NCBI GenBank assembly: GCA_014653815.1
Contig: JACWDZ010000009.1
Span: 1 to 33,362, forward strand
DNA length: 33,362 nt
From: Pelagibacterales bacterium SAG-MED29
GTDB taxonomy: Bacteria; Pseudomonadota; Alphaproteobacteria; Pelagibacterales; Pelagibacteraceae
Reading direction: 5' to 3'
Below the pieces are notes generated by a model. That model saw nothing but the letters and a program-made list of their open reading frames with translations, was not told where the DNA came from and searched no databases. Shown here one piece after another: positions 6,951 to 16,026 of the stretch. How positions within the stretch are numbered: position 1 is the stretch's first letter; every line of letters begins with the position of its first letter. Position numbers and translations under genes: made by a program.

Positions 6951-9431
6951 ATGTTTACTAATATTTACAAAAAATTGGTTATTGATTTTCCAAAATTCAC
7001 ACTTGCCTTAATAGTTGTATTATTATCATTTTCAGTTTTTCATGCCAAAAATTTCAATTTAGATGCATCATCTGACGCTCTCTTGCTTGAAGGAGATCCG
7101 GATCTTAAATATTTAAGAAAAGTTAATGAAACGTATGGTTCAAAAGATTTCCTAGTTCTAACTTATGCTCCAGTTTCAAGTTTTGTAGAAAAAGAAACTA
7201 TTCTTAATCTTCAGTTATTGAAATCTAAAATTGAGAAATTGACCTGGGTTGATAGCGTTATTACAGTTATTGATGTTCCTCTTTTAAAAAGCACTGACGA
7301 AGGGTTAATGGAAAGGTTAAAAAATTATAAAACCTTGTCCCATCCAGAAATAGACAGAAAAAGAGGATTTGATGAAATTATAAATAGTCCAATTTATAAA
7401 AATTATGTTATTAGCGAGGATGGCAAAACATCAGGGATTGTTGTTTATCTTAAAAAAGATGAAAGACTCGCAGAATATATAAAAGTTAAAGATAAATATT
7501 TTAACCAATCTATTGAAACAGGTTTGTCAAAAAAAGAGAAAATAAATTATAAAAAATTTCTCAATGAATACGAAGAATATAAAAATTTATACAATATTAG
7601 AAATCATCAAAATATAGCCGAAATAAGAGATGTGATTAGCAAGTATGGAGAAAATGCTAAAATTCATTTAGGAGGTATTCCGATGATTGCTAATGATATG
7701 ATGAGCTATATTAAAAGTGACATAGTTGTTTTTGGAATTGGAGTTTTCATTTTTATTATTTTAACACTTTGGTTTATTTTTAGAAACTTTAAATGGGTAG
7801 TAATGCCATTATTAGGGTGTGCAACTTCAGTAATTATAATGATTGGTCTCTTAGGATTAATTGGGTGGAAGGTAACGGTAATCTCATCAAACTTTATTGC
7901 TTTAATGCTAATATTAAATATGGCGATGAATATCCACGTAACTGTTAGATTTTTACAATTAAAAAAAGAGTTTCCTCAATTAACAAAAGAAGAAGCTGTT
8001 TTTGAGGCTAGTAAAAAGATGATGCTTCCAATTCTTTATACTGTTTTGACAACTATATGTGCTTTTTTATCTTTAGTGTTTAGTGGAATAAAACCAATAA
8101 TAGATTTTGGTTGGATGATGACTTTAGGATTGATAGTTTCATTGCTAGTTACATTTTTATTATTACCTTCATTATTAAACTTATTTTCATCTAATAATGA
8201 AATGGACCTTAAAGACACAGAAAAATCCTTGATTACTTCTGCTTTAGGTTCTTTTGCTAAAAATAATAAAATTTTAATTTTTGGATCTACCTTGCTAGTT
8301 GTTATATTTAGTATAATTGGAATATTTAAGCTGGAAGTTGAGAATAGTTTTATAAATTATTTTGATAAAGAAACAGAGATTTATAAAGGAATGAAAAAAA
8401 TTGATGATGATCTAGGTGGCACAACTCCTTTAAATATAATTTTAAAGTTTCCAGTAAAGAAAAAAGAAACTAAGAAAGAGAATGATGAATTTGATGAATG
8501 GGAAGAAGAAAATGAAGCCAATGAAGATAAAGCTAAATATTGGTTTACAAGAGATAAAATGGATAAGATCATTAAAGTTCATGATTATGTGGAATCTTTG
8601 CCAGAAATTGGAAAAGTATTATCATTTGGATCAATTTTAAGAGTAGCTGAAGATTTAAATAATAAGGAACTGCAAAGTTTAGAAATAGCAGTTTTATACA
8701 GTAAAATTCCTGAGTCGATAAAAAAAGAAATTGTTACGCCTTATATCTCTGTTGAAGAAGATGAAGCAAGAATTAGTCTCAGAATTAAAGACTCTTTAGA
8801 AAATTTAAGAAGAAATGATTTAATCGAAAAAATTAATTCTGACTTAAATACAAAATTAGGTTTAGAAAAAGATGAATATAAATTAGCAGGTGTTCTAATC
8901 TTATTTAATAATTTGTTACAGAGTCTATTTAAATCTCAAATACTCACTTTAGGTATAGTCATGCTTGGAATTTTCTTAATGTTTTTAGTTTTATTCCGCA
9001 ATATTGTTCTTGCTTCTATAGGGGTTGTCCCAAATTTTATAGCTGCTTTTTTTATTCTTGGTATTATTGGATTACTTGGTATTCCGCTAGATATGATGAC
9101 CATAACCATAGCGGCAATTACAATTGGTATAGCAGTAGATAATAGTATTCATTATATCTACAGATTTAAAGAGGAGTTTAAAAAAATAAATAACTATAAT
9201 AAAACTCTTGATAGGTGTCATAGTACTGTTGGTATTGCAATTTTAAATACTTCGATCACTATTGTTTTTGGGTTTTCAATTTTAGTTTTGTCAAATTTTA
9301 TACCGACAATATATTTTGGCGTCTTCACAGGTATTGCAATGTTGTTAGCTATGATTTCAGTGTTAACTTTGCTTCCTAAACTATTATTAGTTTACAAACC
9401 TTTTGGAGAAGAATCTGACAAACTCATATGA
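6951..9431 (+). CDS. RND superfamily (MMPL-type) exporter
   Basis: Predicted inner-membrane proton-driven exporter of 826 residues with the duplicated RND plan. There is one TM helix near residues 15-31, a large periplasmic domain to about 255, a block of helices from about 257 to 415, a second helix near 443, a second periplasmic domain to about 660, and five further helices. The second half contains AVDNSIHYIYRFKEE, a hallmark of the MMPL/SSD group that includes hopanoid and lipid exporters. The acidic KKENDEFDEWEEENEANED stretch (around 510-530) is unusual for a periplasmic loop. Substrate unknown. It sits between dnaB and cvpA, where alr and radA commonly lie in alphaproteobacteria. A 7-bp AT hairpin ends two bases before the ATG and there is no Shine-Dalgarno. 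The stop overlaps cvpA as ATGA. Confidence 0.85.
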   Translation: MFTNIYKKLVIDFPKFTLALIVVLLSFSVFHAKNFNLDASSDALLLEGDPDLKYLRKVNETYGSKDFLVLTYAPVSSFVEKETILNLQLLKSKIEKLTWVDSVITVIDVPLLKSTDEGLMERLKNYKTLSHPEIDRKRGFDEIINSPIYKNYVISEDGKTSGIVVYLKKDERLAEYIKVKDKYFNQSIETGLSKKEKINYKKFLNEYEEYKNLYNIRNHQNIAEIRDVISKYGENAKIHLGGIPMIANDMMSYIKSDIVVFGIGVFIFIILTLWFIFRNFKWVVMPLLGCATSVIIMIGLLGLIGWKVTVISSNFIALMLILNMAMNIHVTVRFLQLKKEFPQLTKEEAVFEASKKMMLPILYTVLTTICAFLSLVFSGIKPIIDFGWMMTLGLIVSLLVTFLLLPSLLNLFSSNNEMDLKDTEKSLITSALGSFAKNNKILIFGSTLLVVIFSIIGIFKLEVENSFINYFDKETEIYKGMKKIDDDLGGTTPLNIILKFPVKKKETKKENDEFDEWEEENEANEDKAKYWFTRDKMDKIIKVHDYVESLPEIGKVLSFGSILRVAEDLNNKELQSLEIAVLYSKIPESIKKEIVTPYISVEEDEARISLRIKDSLENLRRNDLIEKINSDLNTKLGLEKDEYKLAGVLILFNNLLQSLFKSQILTLGIVMLGIFLMFLVLFRNIVLASIGVVPNFIAAFFILGIIGLLGIPLDMMTITIAAITIGIAVDNSIHYIYRFKEEFKKINNYNKTLDRCHSTVGIAILNTSITIVFGFSILVLSNFIPTIYFGVFTGIAMLLAMISVLTLLPKLLLVYKPFGEESDKLI

Positions 9432-9973
9432 TCAGTAATCTTTTAGAACAGATAAGTGGCATAAATTTATTTGATGTGTTTGTAGGTCTAATTTTTACTT
9501 ATTGTGTAATCCAATGTTTTTTAAAAGGCTTTTCTCTAAGCTTAATTTCTTTTATGAAATGGGTTCTTTCAACAATTGTAACAATTATATTAGTTCCAAA
9601 ACTTCAGCCGACAGTGAGTGAATATATAGAGTCTGAATTTATTAATAACGTCGGCCTTGGAATAGCAGTTTTTGTTTTTACACTTTTTTTAACAATAGTT
9701 ATTGGAAAAGCTTTAAGTAGAGCTGTTACGTGGACCGGATTAGGATCGATAGATAAAACATTTGGATTATTGTTTGGATTTTTCAAAGGCTATATCGTTT
9801 CGATCTGTTTATTTTCGATATTAAATTGGTTTTATCCATATCAAAATTGGGGTATATCAGCTGAGGATGCAATTTCGTTTGATATAGTAAAAAAAGGAAG
9901 TGAAATACTTGTAGAAGAATTTCCTTCTAGTGAAGATTTAATAGATACAAAAGACAAAATTGAAAAAATTTAA
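9428..9973 (+). CDS. cvpA: CvpA family membrane protein
   Basis: A 181-residue protein with about four predicted membrane helices in its first 140 residues (around 14-34, 42-60, 76-95 and 108-130) and a charged C-terminal tail. It contains the glycine-rich family segment WTGLGSIDKTFGLLFGFFKG. CvpA was named for colicin V production in E. coli; its biochemical role remains unclear and it has been linked to envelope homeostasis. The assignment rests on family-like sequence and on the position immediately before purF, the same arrangement as in E. coli. It overlaps the upstream exporter by 4 bases and purF by 14. Confidence 0.9.
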   Translation: MISNLLEQISGINLFDVFVGLIFTYCVIQCFLKGFSLSLISFMKWVLSTIVTIILVPKLQPTVSEYIESEFINNVGLGIAVFVFTLFLTIVIGKALSRAVTWTGLGSIDKTFGLLFGFFKGYIVSICLFSILNWFYPYQNWGISAEDAISFDIVKKGSEILVEEFPSSEDLIDTKDKIEKI

Positions 9974-11411
9974 ATCAGATAAACTAAGAGAAGAATGCGG
10001 TATATTTGGCATATCTAATCATGAAGACGCTTCTGCATTGGTTGCTTTAGGTTTACATGCCTTACAACACAGAGGCCAAGAAGGATGTGGAATAGTATCC
10101 TATGATGGAAAAAACTACCATTCTGAAAAAAAACAAGGTTTGGTTGGAGATAATTTTACGAAAAGTAATGTTATAAATAAACTGCCTGGTAAATTTGCTA
10201 TAGGTCATAATCGATATTCTACAACTGGTGAGACTTCTTTAAGAAATATACAGCCATTTTTTGCAGATCTACATATGGGTGGATTAAGCATTGCTCATAA
10301 TGGCAACCTAACTAATGCATTGACTTTAAGAGAGTCGTTGGTGAAAGAAGGCGCAATTTTTAGAACCACAAGTGATACTGAAACAATTGTTCAATTAATT
10401 GCAAAATCAAAGAGAGAGAGAATAGTAGATAAATTAATAGACGCACTTTTTCAAATACAAGGAGGTTATTCTCTTGTCATAATGACAAATAAAAAAATGA
10501 TAGGAGTAAGAGACCCTTTTGGTATAAGACCTTTAGTAATTGGTAAGTTAAAAGACTCATACATTCTAGCGTCAGAAACTTGTGCATTAGACATTGTTGG
10601 GGCAAAATTTATTAGAGAGGTAGAAAATGGTGAAATAATTGTAATAGAAAATAGTGAAATAAGTAACATTAAACCATTTCCAAAACAAAAGGCGCGACCT
10701 TGTATATTTGAATACATTTATTTTGCAAGACCCGACAGTATTATTGGAGGAAAATGTGCATATGAATATCGTAAAAATTTTGGTGTGCAGCTGGCAAAAG
10801 AAACGGACTTAAAAGCTGATATTGTTGTTCCAGTGCCAGACTCGGGTGTGCCTGCAGCTTTAGGTTATGCTGAGTATTCAAAGAAAAAATTTGAACTTGG
10901 ATTGATAAGAAATCATTATGTCGGCAGAACATTTATTGAACCTGCTCAAAACATTAGAAGTTTAGGTGTAAAACTAAAATTAAGTTCAACGAAAAGTATT
11001 GTAAAAAATAAATCTATAATATTAATAGACGACTCCTTAGTAAGAGGAACAACATGCTATAAAATTGTAAAAATGCTTTATGAATCAGGAGCTAAGGAGG
11101 TTCATGTAAGAATTGCGTGTCCAGAAATAAAATTTCCTGATTTCTATGGGGTAGATATGCCAACAAAAGAAGAGCTATTAGCTCATCAAAAAACTAATAT
11201 AGAAATGTGTGAATACATAAAAGCTAAATCACTTAAATTTTTAAGTTTAGATGGGCTTTATGAAGCTTTAGAAAAAGGTAAAAGAAATAATTCATACCCT
11301 CAGTTCAGCGATCATTATTTTACAGGAGAATATCCAATCAAGCCATCAGATAATATAAGTGAGTTAAAAGTAACACAATTGTCCTTATTAAGTGGAAAAT
11401 CTAATAACTAG
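9960..11411 (+). CDS. purF: Amidophosphoribosyltransferase
   Basis: First committed enzyme of de novo purine synthesis: PRPP plus glutamine gives phosphoribosylamine. The class II amidotransferase domain begins at CGIFGI with nucleophile Cys13; the twelve preceding residues are a propeptide that must be removed, as in the Bacillus-type enzyme. Family features follow: LQHRGQEGCG, GHNRYSTTG, then the PRPP loop LIDDSLVRGTT (about 353-363). The positions of several Fe-S cysteines of the Bacillus enzyme are replaced (FPDFYG, SDHYFTG), so no cluster is expected. The start is TTG inside cvpA; no ATG is available between it and Cys13. The stop is shared with convergent bamB in a CTAG. Confidence 0.96.
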   Translation: MKKFKSDKLREECGIFGISNHEDASALVALGLHALQHRGQEGCGIVSYDGKNYHSEKKQGLVGDNFTKSNVINKLPGKFAIGHNRYSTTGETSLRNIQPFFADLHMGGLSIAHNGNLTNALTLRESLVKEGAIFRTTSDTETIVQLIAKSKRERIVDKLIDALFQIQGGYSLVIMTNKKMIGVRDPFGIRPLVIGKLKDSYILASETCALDIVGAKFIREVENGEIIVIENSEISNIKPFPKQKARPCIFEYIYFARPDSIIGGKCAYEYRKNFGVQLAKETDLKADIVVPVPDSGVPAALGYAEYSKKKFELGLIRNHYVGRTFIEPAQNIRSLGVKLKLSSTKSIVKNKSIILIDDSLVRGTTCYKIVKMLYESGAKEVHVRIACPEIKFPDFYGVDMPTKEELLAHQKTNIEMCEYIKAKSLKFLSLDGLYEALEKGKRNNSYPQFSDHYFTGEYPIKPSDNISELKVTQLSLLSGKSNN

Positions 11412-12733
11412 TTTAAAACTATCAATTTATTATTGTTATTTAAAAATAAAATTGATTCATTAATGAATATAGGAGAAGTTCCTAATTTACTTTTAAGTTT
11501 TCCAATTTTTTTAATTTTTCCATTTTTATTGAAAGCCACCAAATATGAATTATTTAAAAATACAAGCAAATTATTATTTGCTAATGACAAAGATTTTATA
11601 CTAATCGATTTATTTTTCGTGTCTAAAAAATCAGCAATTTCTTCTGCTATATCAAGAGAATAAATTATTTCACCAGTATTTGTATCTATGCATATTAGCA
11701 GGTGATCTTTTGTGATAATAAATAAATTTTTTCCAGAGACCAGTGGCTTAACGATTGAAGTAATCGAGATCCTAAAAATTACTGAACCATTGTTAATATT
11801 TAATAGATATAAATAAGGGTCAGTAGAAATAATAACTTTATCTTTAAATATTACAACAGGATTTGAATAAAATAAATTGTTTGAGTTTAAATCAAGAGAT
11901 TGTTTAAAATTTGCAAACCAATTTATTTTTGAATTTTGATTGCTAACAGAATAAAGAGATCCAAATGTATTTAAATAAATTAAAGAATCTTTATATAAAG
12001 CTAATGAGTTAACAAAATCGGTTTTTAAAGCTGTTTCTTCAGTTGGTATAAATTTTAATTGAAGACCATTAAACTTATTAAGGATATGAAGAGTATTATT
12101 TTGATCAGCTGTTATAATTTTGTTTTCAAATATTTTTATGTTAGATCTAAATGGTATCTTGAAATTTTTTGCCCATAATAATTTTTTATTCATATAATTT
12201 AATGCATATAAATAACCTAAATTATCAGAGGCATAAATAATATTTTCTTCTATTATTATATTTAAATTTTTTTTTATTTTTTTAAATTTTTTTTTATAAA
12301 AATTATATTTATAAATAATTTCATTTTTATTTATAGAATAGACAAATATATTACCTTTGATATCTGTAGCTATAACGTTTTCACCATCAAATAATATTTT
12401 ATCATTAATTTTATGTCTGCTGATTTTTTTACTTTTAAAGATTATTTCGTTTAAATTATCATACTCAAAGTTATCAAAATTATTTGAATCTTGATAAAAT
12501 TCATCTGTCCATTGTGTATTTTTTTTAATTGAGTCTAATAAAAGATCTAAATTTTTATTTGGTGCAATAGTTTGGTTAAAAGATTGTTCTTTTGTATAAA
12601 GTGTCTCAAAATCTTTGAATCTGTCTGTTTTTTTAACATCTATTGTATCGCTATTTTTCCAAATACCTGACTTATTATCAAAAGAACAATGTGAACATAC
12701 AAATATAAATATTATTAATATTAATTTTCTCAT
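11408..12733 (-). CDS. bamB: Outer membrane assembly factor BamB-like beta-propeller lipoprotein
   Basis: A 441-residue exported protein with repeated PQQ-type beta-propeller blades, for example LLYALNYMNKKLLWAKNF, LYLLNINNGSVIFRI and LICIDTNTGEIIYSLDI. Blades of this kind form BamB, the scaffold of the BAM complex that inserts outer-membrane proteins. The N-terminus is a hydrophobic signal with cysteines at 13 and 16; neither fits a perfect lipobox, so lipid anchoring is likely but not certain. It follows a YfgM-like gene, the same yfgM-bamB order as in E. coli. The GTPase gene der, which usually follows bamB, is absent here: convergent purF ends at the bamB stop. Confidence 0.85.
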   Translation of the reverse strand: MRKLILIIFIFVCSHCSFDNKSGIWKNSDTIDVKKTDRFKDFETLYTKEQSFNQTIAPNKNLDLLLDSIKKNTQWTDEFYQDSNNFDNFEYDNLNEIIFKSKKISRHKINDKILFDGENVIATDIKGNIFVYSINKNEIIYKYNFYKKKFKKIKKNLNIIIEENIIYASDNLGYLYALNYMNKKLLWAKNFKIPFRSNIKIFENKIITADQNNTLHILNKFNGLQLKFIPTEETALKTDFVNSLALYKDSLIYLNTFGSLYSVSNQNSKINWFANFKQSLDLNSNNLFYSNPVVIFKDKVIISTDPYLYLLNINNGSVIFRISITSIVKPLVSGKNLFIITKDHLLICIDTNTGEIIYSLDIAEEIADFLDTKNKSISIKSLSLANNNLLVFLNNSYLVAFNKNGKIKKIGKLKSKLGTSPIFINESILFLNNNNKLIVLN

Positions 12734-12769
12734 GCATTTTTTATTTTTATAATATTAATATTTACTTTT

Positions 12770-13273
12770 TTAGAATTTCGATATTTCAGATGCAGTTTCC
12801 TTCCATATTGAATTATCAGAAATAATTTCATTAAGTAATTTATCTCCTTCATTATCTTTTGATATCTTAATTAAATATAGAGCTTTTTTTAATTTAACTA
12901 AGTTTTTTTGTTCTTTTTCTATTTTTGAGTTTTCAACAATAGTAAAAAGTTCTAAAATTTCTTCGTTATTTTTCTCAAGATCATTATCTATAATATTGTT
13001 TAACGCTAATAAAGAATAAAATTTATTTTTGCTTTTTATAATTTCTTTATAAATTTTTTTTGATTTTTCATTTTGATTTAACGAAAGGTATATTCCTGCT
13101 TGAACAAATTTTTCTGAAACTTTTTCATTTTTAGAATTTTGATAATAATTCAAATAACTTATTGCAATCAAAAAAAATATTATTAGAGTTAAAAATATTA
13201 ATAAGATATTTTTATTTTCCCGTAGGAAGTTTTCTATTTTTTCAAGAGAGTCTATTTTTTTTTCATTTTCCAT
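12770..13273 (-). CDS. YfgM-like single-pass membrane protein with TPR-like periplasmic domain
   Basis: A 167-residue protein with a charged cytoplasmic N-terminus including SLEKIENFLRENK, one TM helix (residues about 23-42), and a helical C-terminal region resembling TPR or Sel1-type repeats (EKVSEKFVQAGIYLSLNQ, then NKFYSLLALNNI). This is the architecture of YfgM, a periplasmic-facing ancillary subunit of the SecYEG translocon in E. coli. Sequence identity looks low; the call rests on architecture and on its place directly before bamB, with a 36-bp gap. It overlaps the end of panB by 11 bases. Confidence 0.75.
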   Translation of the reverse strand: MENEKKIDSLEKIENFLRENKNILLIFLTLIIFFLIAISYLNYYQNSKNEKVSEKFVQAGIYLSLNQNEKSKKIYKEIIKSKNKFYSLLALNNIIDNDLEKNNEEILELFTIVENSKIEKEQKNLVKLKKALYLIKISKDNEGDKLLNEIISDNSIWKETASEISKF

Positions 13274-14045
13274 ATAAAAAATTTTTGTTTTTGGGAAATA
13301 TTTTGGTTTTTACCTCTTTACTATATTTTTTTACAGCTTTTTCAATTATTGTATTTAGGTTGACATATTTTTTTACAAATTTTGGGTAAAAACCGCTCAA
13401 ACCAATAATATCATCAGTTACTAAAATTTGACCATCACAGTGTGATGATGATCCTATGCCTATCGTAGGTATTTTTAATAAATTTGTAATTTTCTTAGCT
13501 GTGTTTGGCGTAATACATTCTAAAACAATTGAAAAAGCTCCAGCTTTTTCAATTGATATTGATTCTTTAATTAACTTTTTAATCTCCTTTTTCTTTTTAC
13601 CTTCGACTTTAAATCTATTTTTAAATTGAGGTGTATAACCTATATGTCCCATTACAGGTATTTTAGCTTTTGTTATCTCTCTTATAATTTTAAAATTTTT
13701 ATTGTTGCTTTCTATTTTTACTGCATCACAATTTGTTTTTTTAAAAATTAATTTTGCATTTTTTTTTGCTTGTGAAGGATTTTTGTATGAACCTTTTGGC
13801 ATATCAACCACTAATAAAGATTTTTTAATTCCTTTTCTAACGCTAATGCTGTGTTGAATAATAGTATCTAATTTAATTCTATGAGTATTTTTCATCCCAT
13901 ACAAGACATTAGCCATTGAATCTCCTACTAAAGTTATATCGCAATATTTATCTAAAATTTTAGCAATATTTTTTGAATATGCCGTTAAGCTTACAATTTT
14001 TTTTTTGTTTTTTTTTGCTAAAATCTTTTTTATTTTTATAGACAT
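13263..14045 (-). CDS. panB: 3-methyl-2-oxobutanoate hydroxymethyltransferase
   Basis: First dedicated step of pantothenate (and so CoA) synthesis, using methylenetetrahydrofolate to hydroxymethylate 2-oxoisovalerate. Visible motifs are SLTAYS at the N-terminus, VGDSMANVLYG (metal-binding Asp), DMPKGSY, GHIGYTPQ, the VLECITPNTAKKI segment with the catalytic glutamate, and IGIGSSSHCDGQILV. Its 260 residues match the family. No panC is adjacent. The gene starts inside the guaA stop (TAATG, 1-base overlap), so translation is probably coupled to GMP synthase. The sequence is markedly lysine-rich, like its neighbours. Confidence 0.96.
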   Translation of the reverse strand: MSIKIKKILAKKNKKKIVSLTAYSKNIAKILDKYCDITLVGDSMANVLYGMKNTHRIKLDTIIQHSISVRKGIKKSLLVVDMPKGSYKNPSQAKKNAKLIFKKTNCDAVKIESNNKNFKIIREITKAKIPVMGHIGYTPQFKNRFKVEGKKKKEIKKLIKESISIEKAGAFSIVLECITPNTAKKITNLLKIPTIGIGSSSHCDGQILVTDDIIGLSGFYPKFVKKYVNLNTIIEKAVKKYSKEVKTKIFPKNKNFLYGK

Positions 14046-15607
14046 TACTCTAACTCAATAGTGCTGGGCGGTTTTGAAGTTATATCATACACTACTCTAT
14101 TGATCCCAGTTACACCATTAACAATTTTATTAGAAATTTTATCTAAAAAATCCTTTGGAAAATTAAAATAATCTGCTGTCATGCCATCTTCGGAAATAAC
14201 TGCCCTCAATAAACAAGTATATTCATAAGTCCTTGAATCTCCCATTACACCGACCGTTTTCATAGATAGTAACCCAGCATAAGCTTGCCATATCTTATCG
14301 TAAAGTCTGTGTTTAATTAATTCATTTATATAAATATGGTCAGCTTCTTGAAGAATTTTTATTTTTTCCGGCGTAACGTGACCTATTATCCTAATTGCCA
14401 GTCCCGGACCAGGAAACGGATGTTTGTTTCTTATGCTATCCTGTAATCCTAAAGATTTTCCTAAGACTCTAACTTCGTCTTTAAAAAATTCTTTTAGGGG
14501 TTCTATTAACTTGAAGCTCATCTTTTTTGGCAATCCACCCACATTATGATGAGATTTAATCTTAGATGATTGGCTTCCTGTTGCAGATCTGCTTTCAATA
14601 ACATCAGGATAAAGAGTTCCTTGAGCAAGATATTTAATAGATTTATATTTTTTTGACTCTTTTTCAAAAATTTTAATAAATAAATTCCCTATAATTTTTC
14701 TTTTCTTTTCTGGGTTATGAATATTTTTAAGTTTTTTAAAATATAGTTTTGAAGCATTAATTAGTTTTACATTTAGTTTGTATTTCTTCTTAAATATATT
14801 ATATGAGTCTTTAAACTCATTCTTTCTCATTAATCCTGTATCGACCATTATACAAATAAGATTTTTTTTAATAGCTTTATTAATCAATAAAGCAACCACA
14901 CTGCTGTCTACGCCGCCTGATAAAGCGCAAATCACTTTGTCCTTTTTTACAGTTTTCCTAATATTCTTAATCAATCTATTTGTTTCTAAAGCTACTCGCC
15001 ATTTTTTTTTAATTTTACAAATAGAAAATAAAAAATTTTTAAAAATTTCTTTCCCATTTTCAGTATGTGTAACTTCTGGATGAAATTGTACTCCATATAT
15101 TTTAGTTTTTGTATTTTCTATAATAGTTAACTTTGAATCTTTAGTTGATGCAATTATCTTAAAACCTTTAGGTATTTTAGTTACTGCATCTTGATGGCTC
15201 ATCCAAACAGATTTATTCTCAGTATTAAAAAAATTTTTAATAAGTAAAGATTGTTTTTTTTTATAAAGAATAGCTCTTCCAAATTCTCTTTTTTTCCTTA
15301 AAGACCTGATTGAACCGCCAAATAACTTAGCTATTAGCTGCAATCCATAACATATTCCAAGGATAGGAATTTTTTTTAAAAATACTTCTTTTGGAATACT
15401 TAAATATTTTTTTTTTGTTACAGTTGAAGGACCTCCGGATAAAATTATTCCTTTTATTCCTCTGTAATCTTTAATTTTATAAAGATCATTAATTGTTAAA
15501 ATTTCGGAAAAAACTCCAAAATCTCTAATCCTTCTAGCTATAAGTTTTGTAACTTGAGAGCCAAAATCAATAATTATAATTTTTTCCTTCAGATTTTGGA
15601 GTCTCAT
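14045..15607 (-). CDS. guaA: GMP synthase (glutamine-hydrolysing)
   Basis: Converts XMP to GMP using glutamine and ATP. The class I amidotransferase domain has nucleophile Cys86 (LGICYGLQ), and His176 and Glu178 ([11 protein letters not shown]). The PP-loop ATP pyrophosphatase signature ALSGGVDSS lies at 228-236. The C-terminal dimerisation domain ends [16 protein letters not shown], where most relatives have PPATIEWE. At 520 residues it is full length. It follows guaB with one small TPR gene between them; the TPR gene's stop directly abuts the guaA ATG. guaB and guaA together form the complete IMP-to-GMP branch. Confidence 0.97.
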   Translation of the reverse strand: MRLQNLKEKIIIIDFGSQVTKLIARRIRDFGVFSEILTINDLYKIKDYRGIKGIILSGGPSTVTKKKYLSIPKEVFLKKIPILGICYGLQLIAKLFGGSIRSLRKKREFGRAILYKKKQSLLIKNFFNTENKSVWMSHQDAVTKIPKGFKIIASTKDSKLTIIENTKTKIYGVQFHPEVTHTENGKEIFKNFLFSICKIKKKWRVALETNRLIKNIRKTVKKDKVICALSGGVDSSVVALLINKAIKKNLICIMVDTGLMRKNEFKDSYNIFKKKYKLNVKLINASKLYFKKLKNIHNPEKKRKIIGNLFIKIFEKESKKYKSIKYLAQGTLYPDVIESRSATGSQSSKIKSHHNVGGLPKKMSFKLIEPLKEFFKDEVRVLGKSLGLQDSIRNKHPFPGPGLAIRIIGHVTPEKIKILQEADHIYINELIKHRLYDKIWQAYAGLLSMKTVGVMGDSRTYEYTCLLRAVISEDGMTADYFNFPKDFLDKISNKIVNGVTGINRVVYDITSKPPSTIELE

Positions 15608-16024
15608 TTATTTATTTAGAGATTTTTCTATTTCAATTTTAAGTTTCTCACTTTTTAGACAATAATTTTTGCAAAAAATAAGTAATTTTTCTATCAATTG
15701 ATTGCTTCGTTCAAAATCAGATTCTTTTAATCTTAGTTGTGCTAAATTATATGTTGCCTCTTCATTTTTTGGATTAAGCAGAATCACTGTTTTCAAATTT
15801 TTTTCTTCTAATTCTTTTTTTTTTTGTTCATTAAATATTTTTGAAAGATAGAGATATGATCTTTCATTTTTGGGGTTAAAAACTATATCTTGTTCAAATT
15901 TAAATTTTGCCTTATCAAACTCTTCATTTTCATAAAGCGCCAATCCTTCATTAAAATAATTAGCGCCAGCATGAGCATTATTAAATATTAAAACTACAAA
16001 AAAAATAATTTTTAATAATCTCAT
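15608..16024 (-). CDS. Exported small TPR-repeat protein of unknown function
   Basis: I do not recognise a specific family. The 138-residue protein has a typical signal peptide (residues 1-19, hydrophobic core IIFFVVLIF, cleavage predicted after AHA). The mature part holds about three tetratricopeptide-like helical pairs: NYFNEGLALYENEEFDKAKF, a second around RSYLYLSKIFNEQKKKELEE, and a third starting EEATYNLAQLRLKESDFE. TPRs bind peptides or partner proteins. Two cysteines near the end (FCKNYC) could form a disulfide in the periplasm. It sits between guaB (2 bp away) and guaA (0 bp), so it is co-translated with GMP synthesis, though a periplasmic protein cannot act directly on it. Confidence 0.75.
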   Translation of the reverse strand: MRLLKIIFFVVLIFNNAHAGANYFNEGLALYENEEFDKAKFKFEQDIVFNPKNERSYLYLSKIFNEQKKKELEEKNLKTVILLNPKNEEATYNLAQLRLKESDFERSNQLIEKLLIFCKNYCLKSEKLKIEIEKSLNK

Positions 16025-16026
16025 TG

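Noticed and set aside
8460-8560. Acidic run inside the RND exporter as a sign of frameshift or fusion
   Set aside because: The frame continues cleanly into the conserved second half and ends at the normal family length, so it is more likely a divergent loop.
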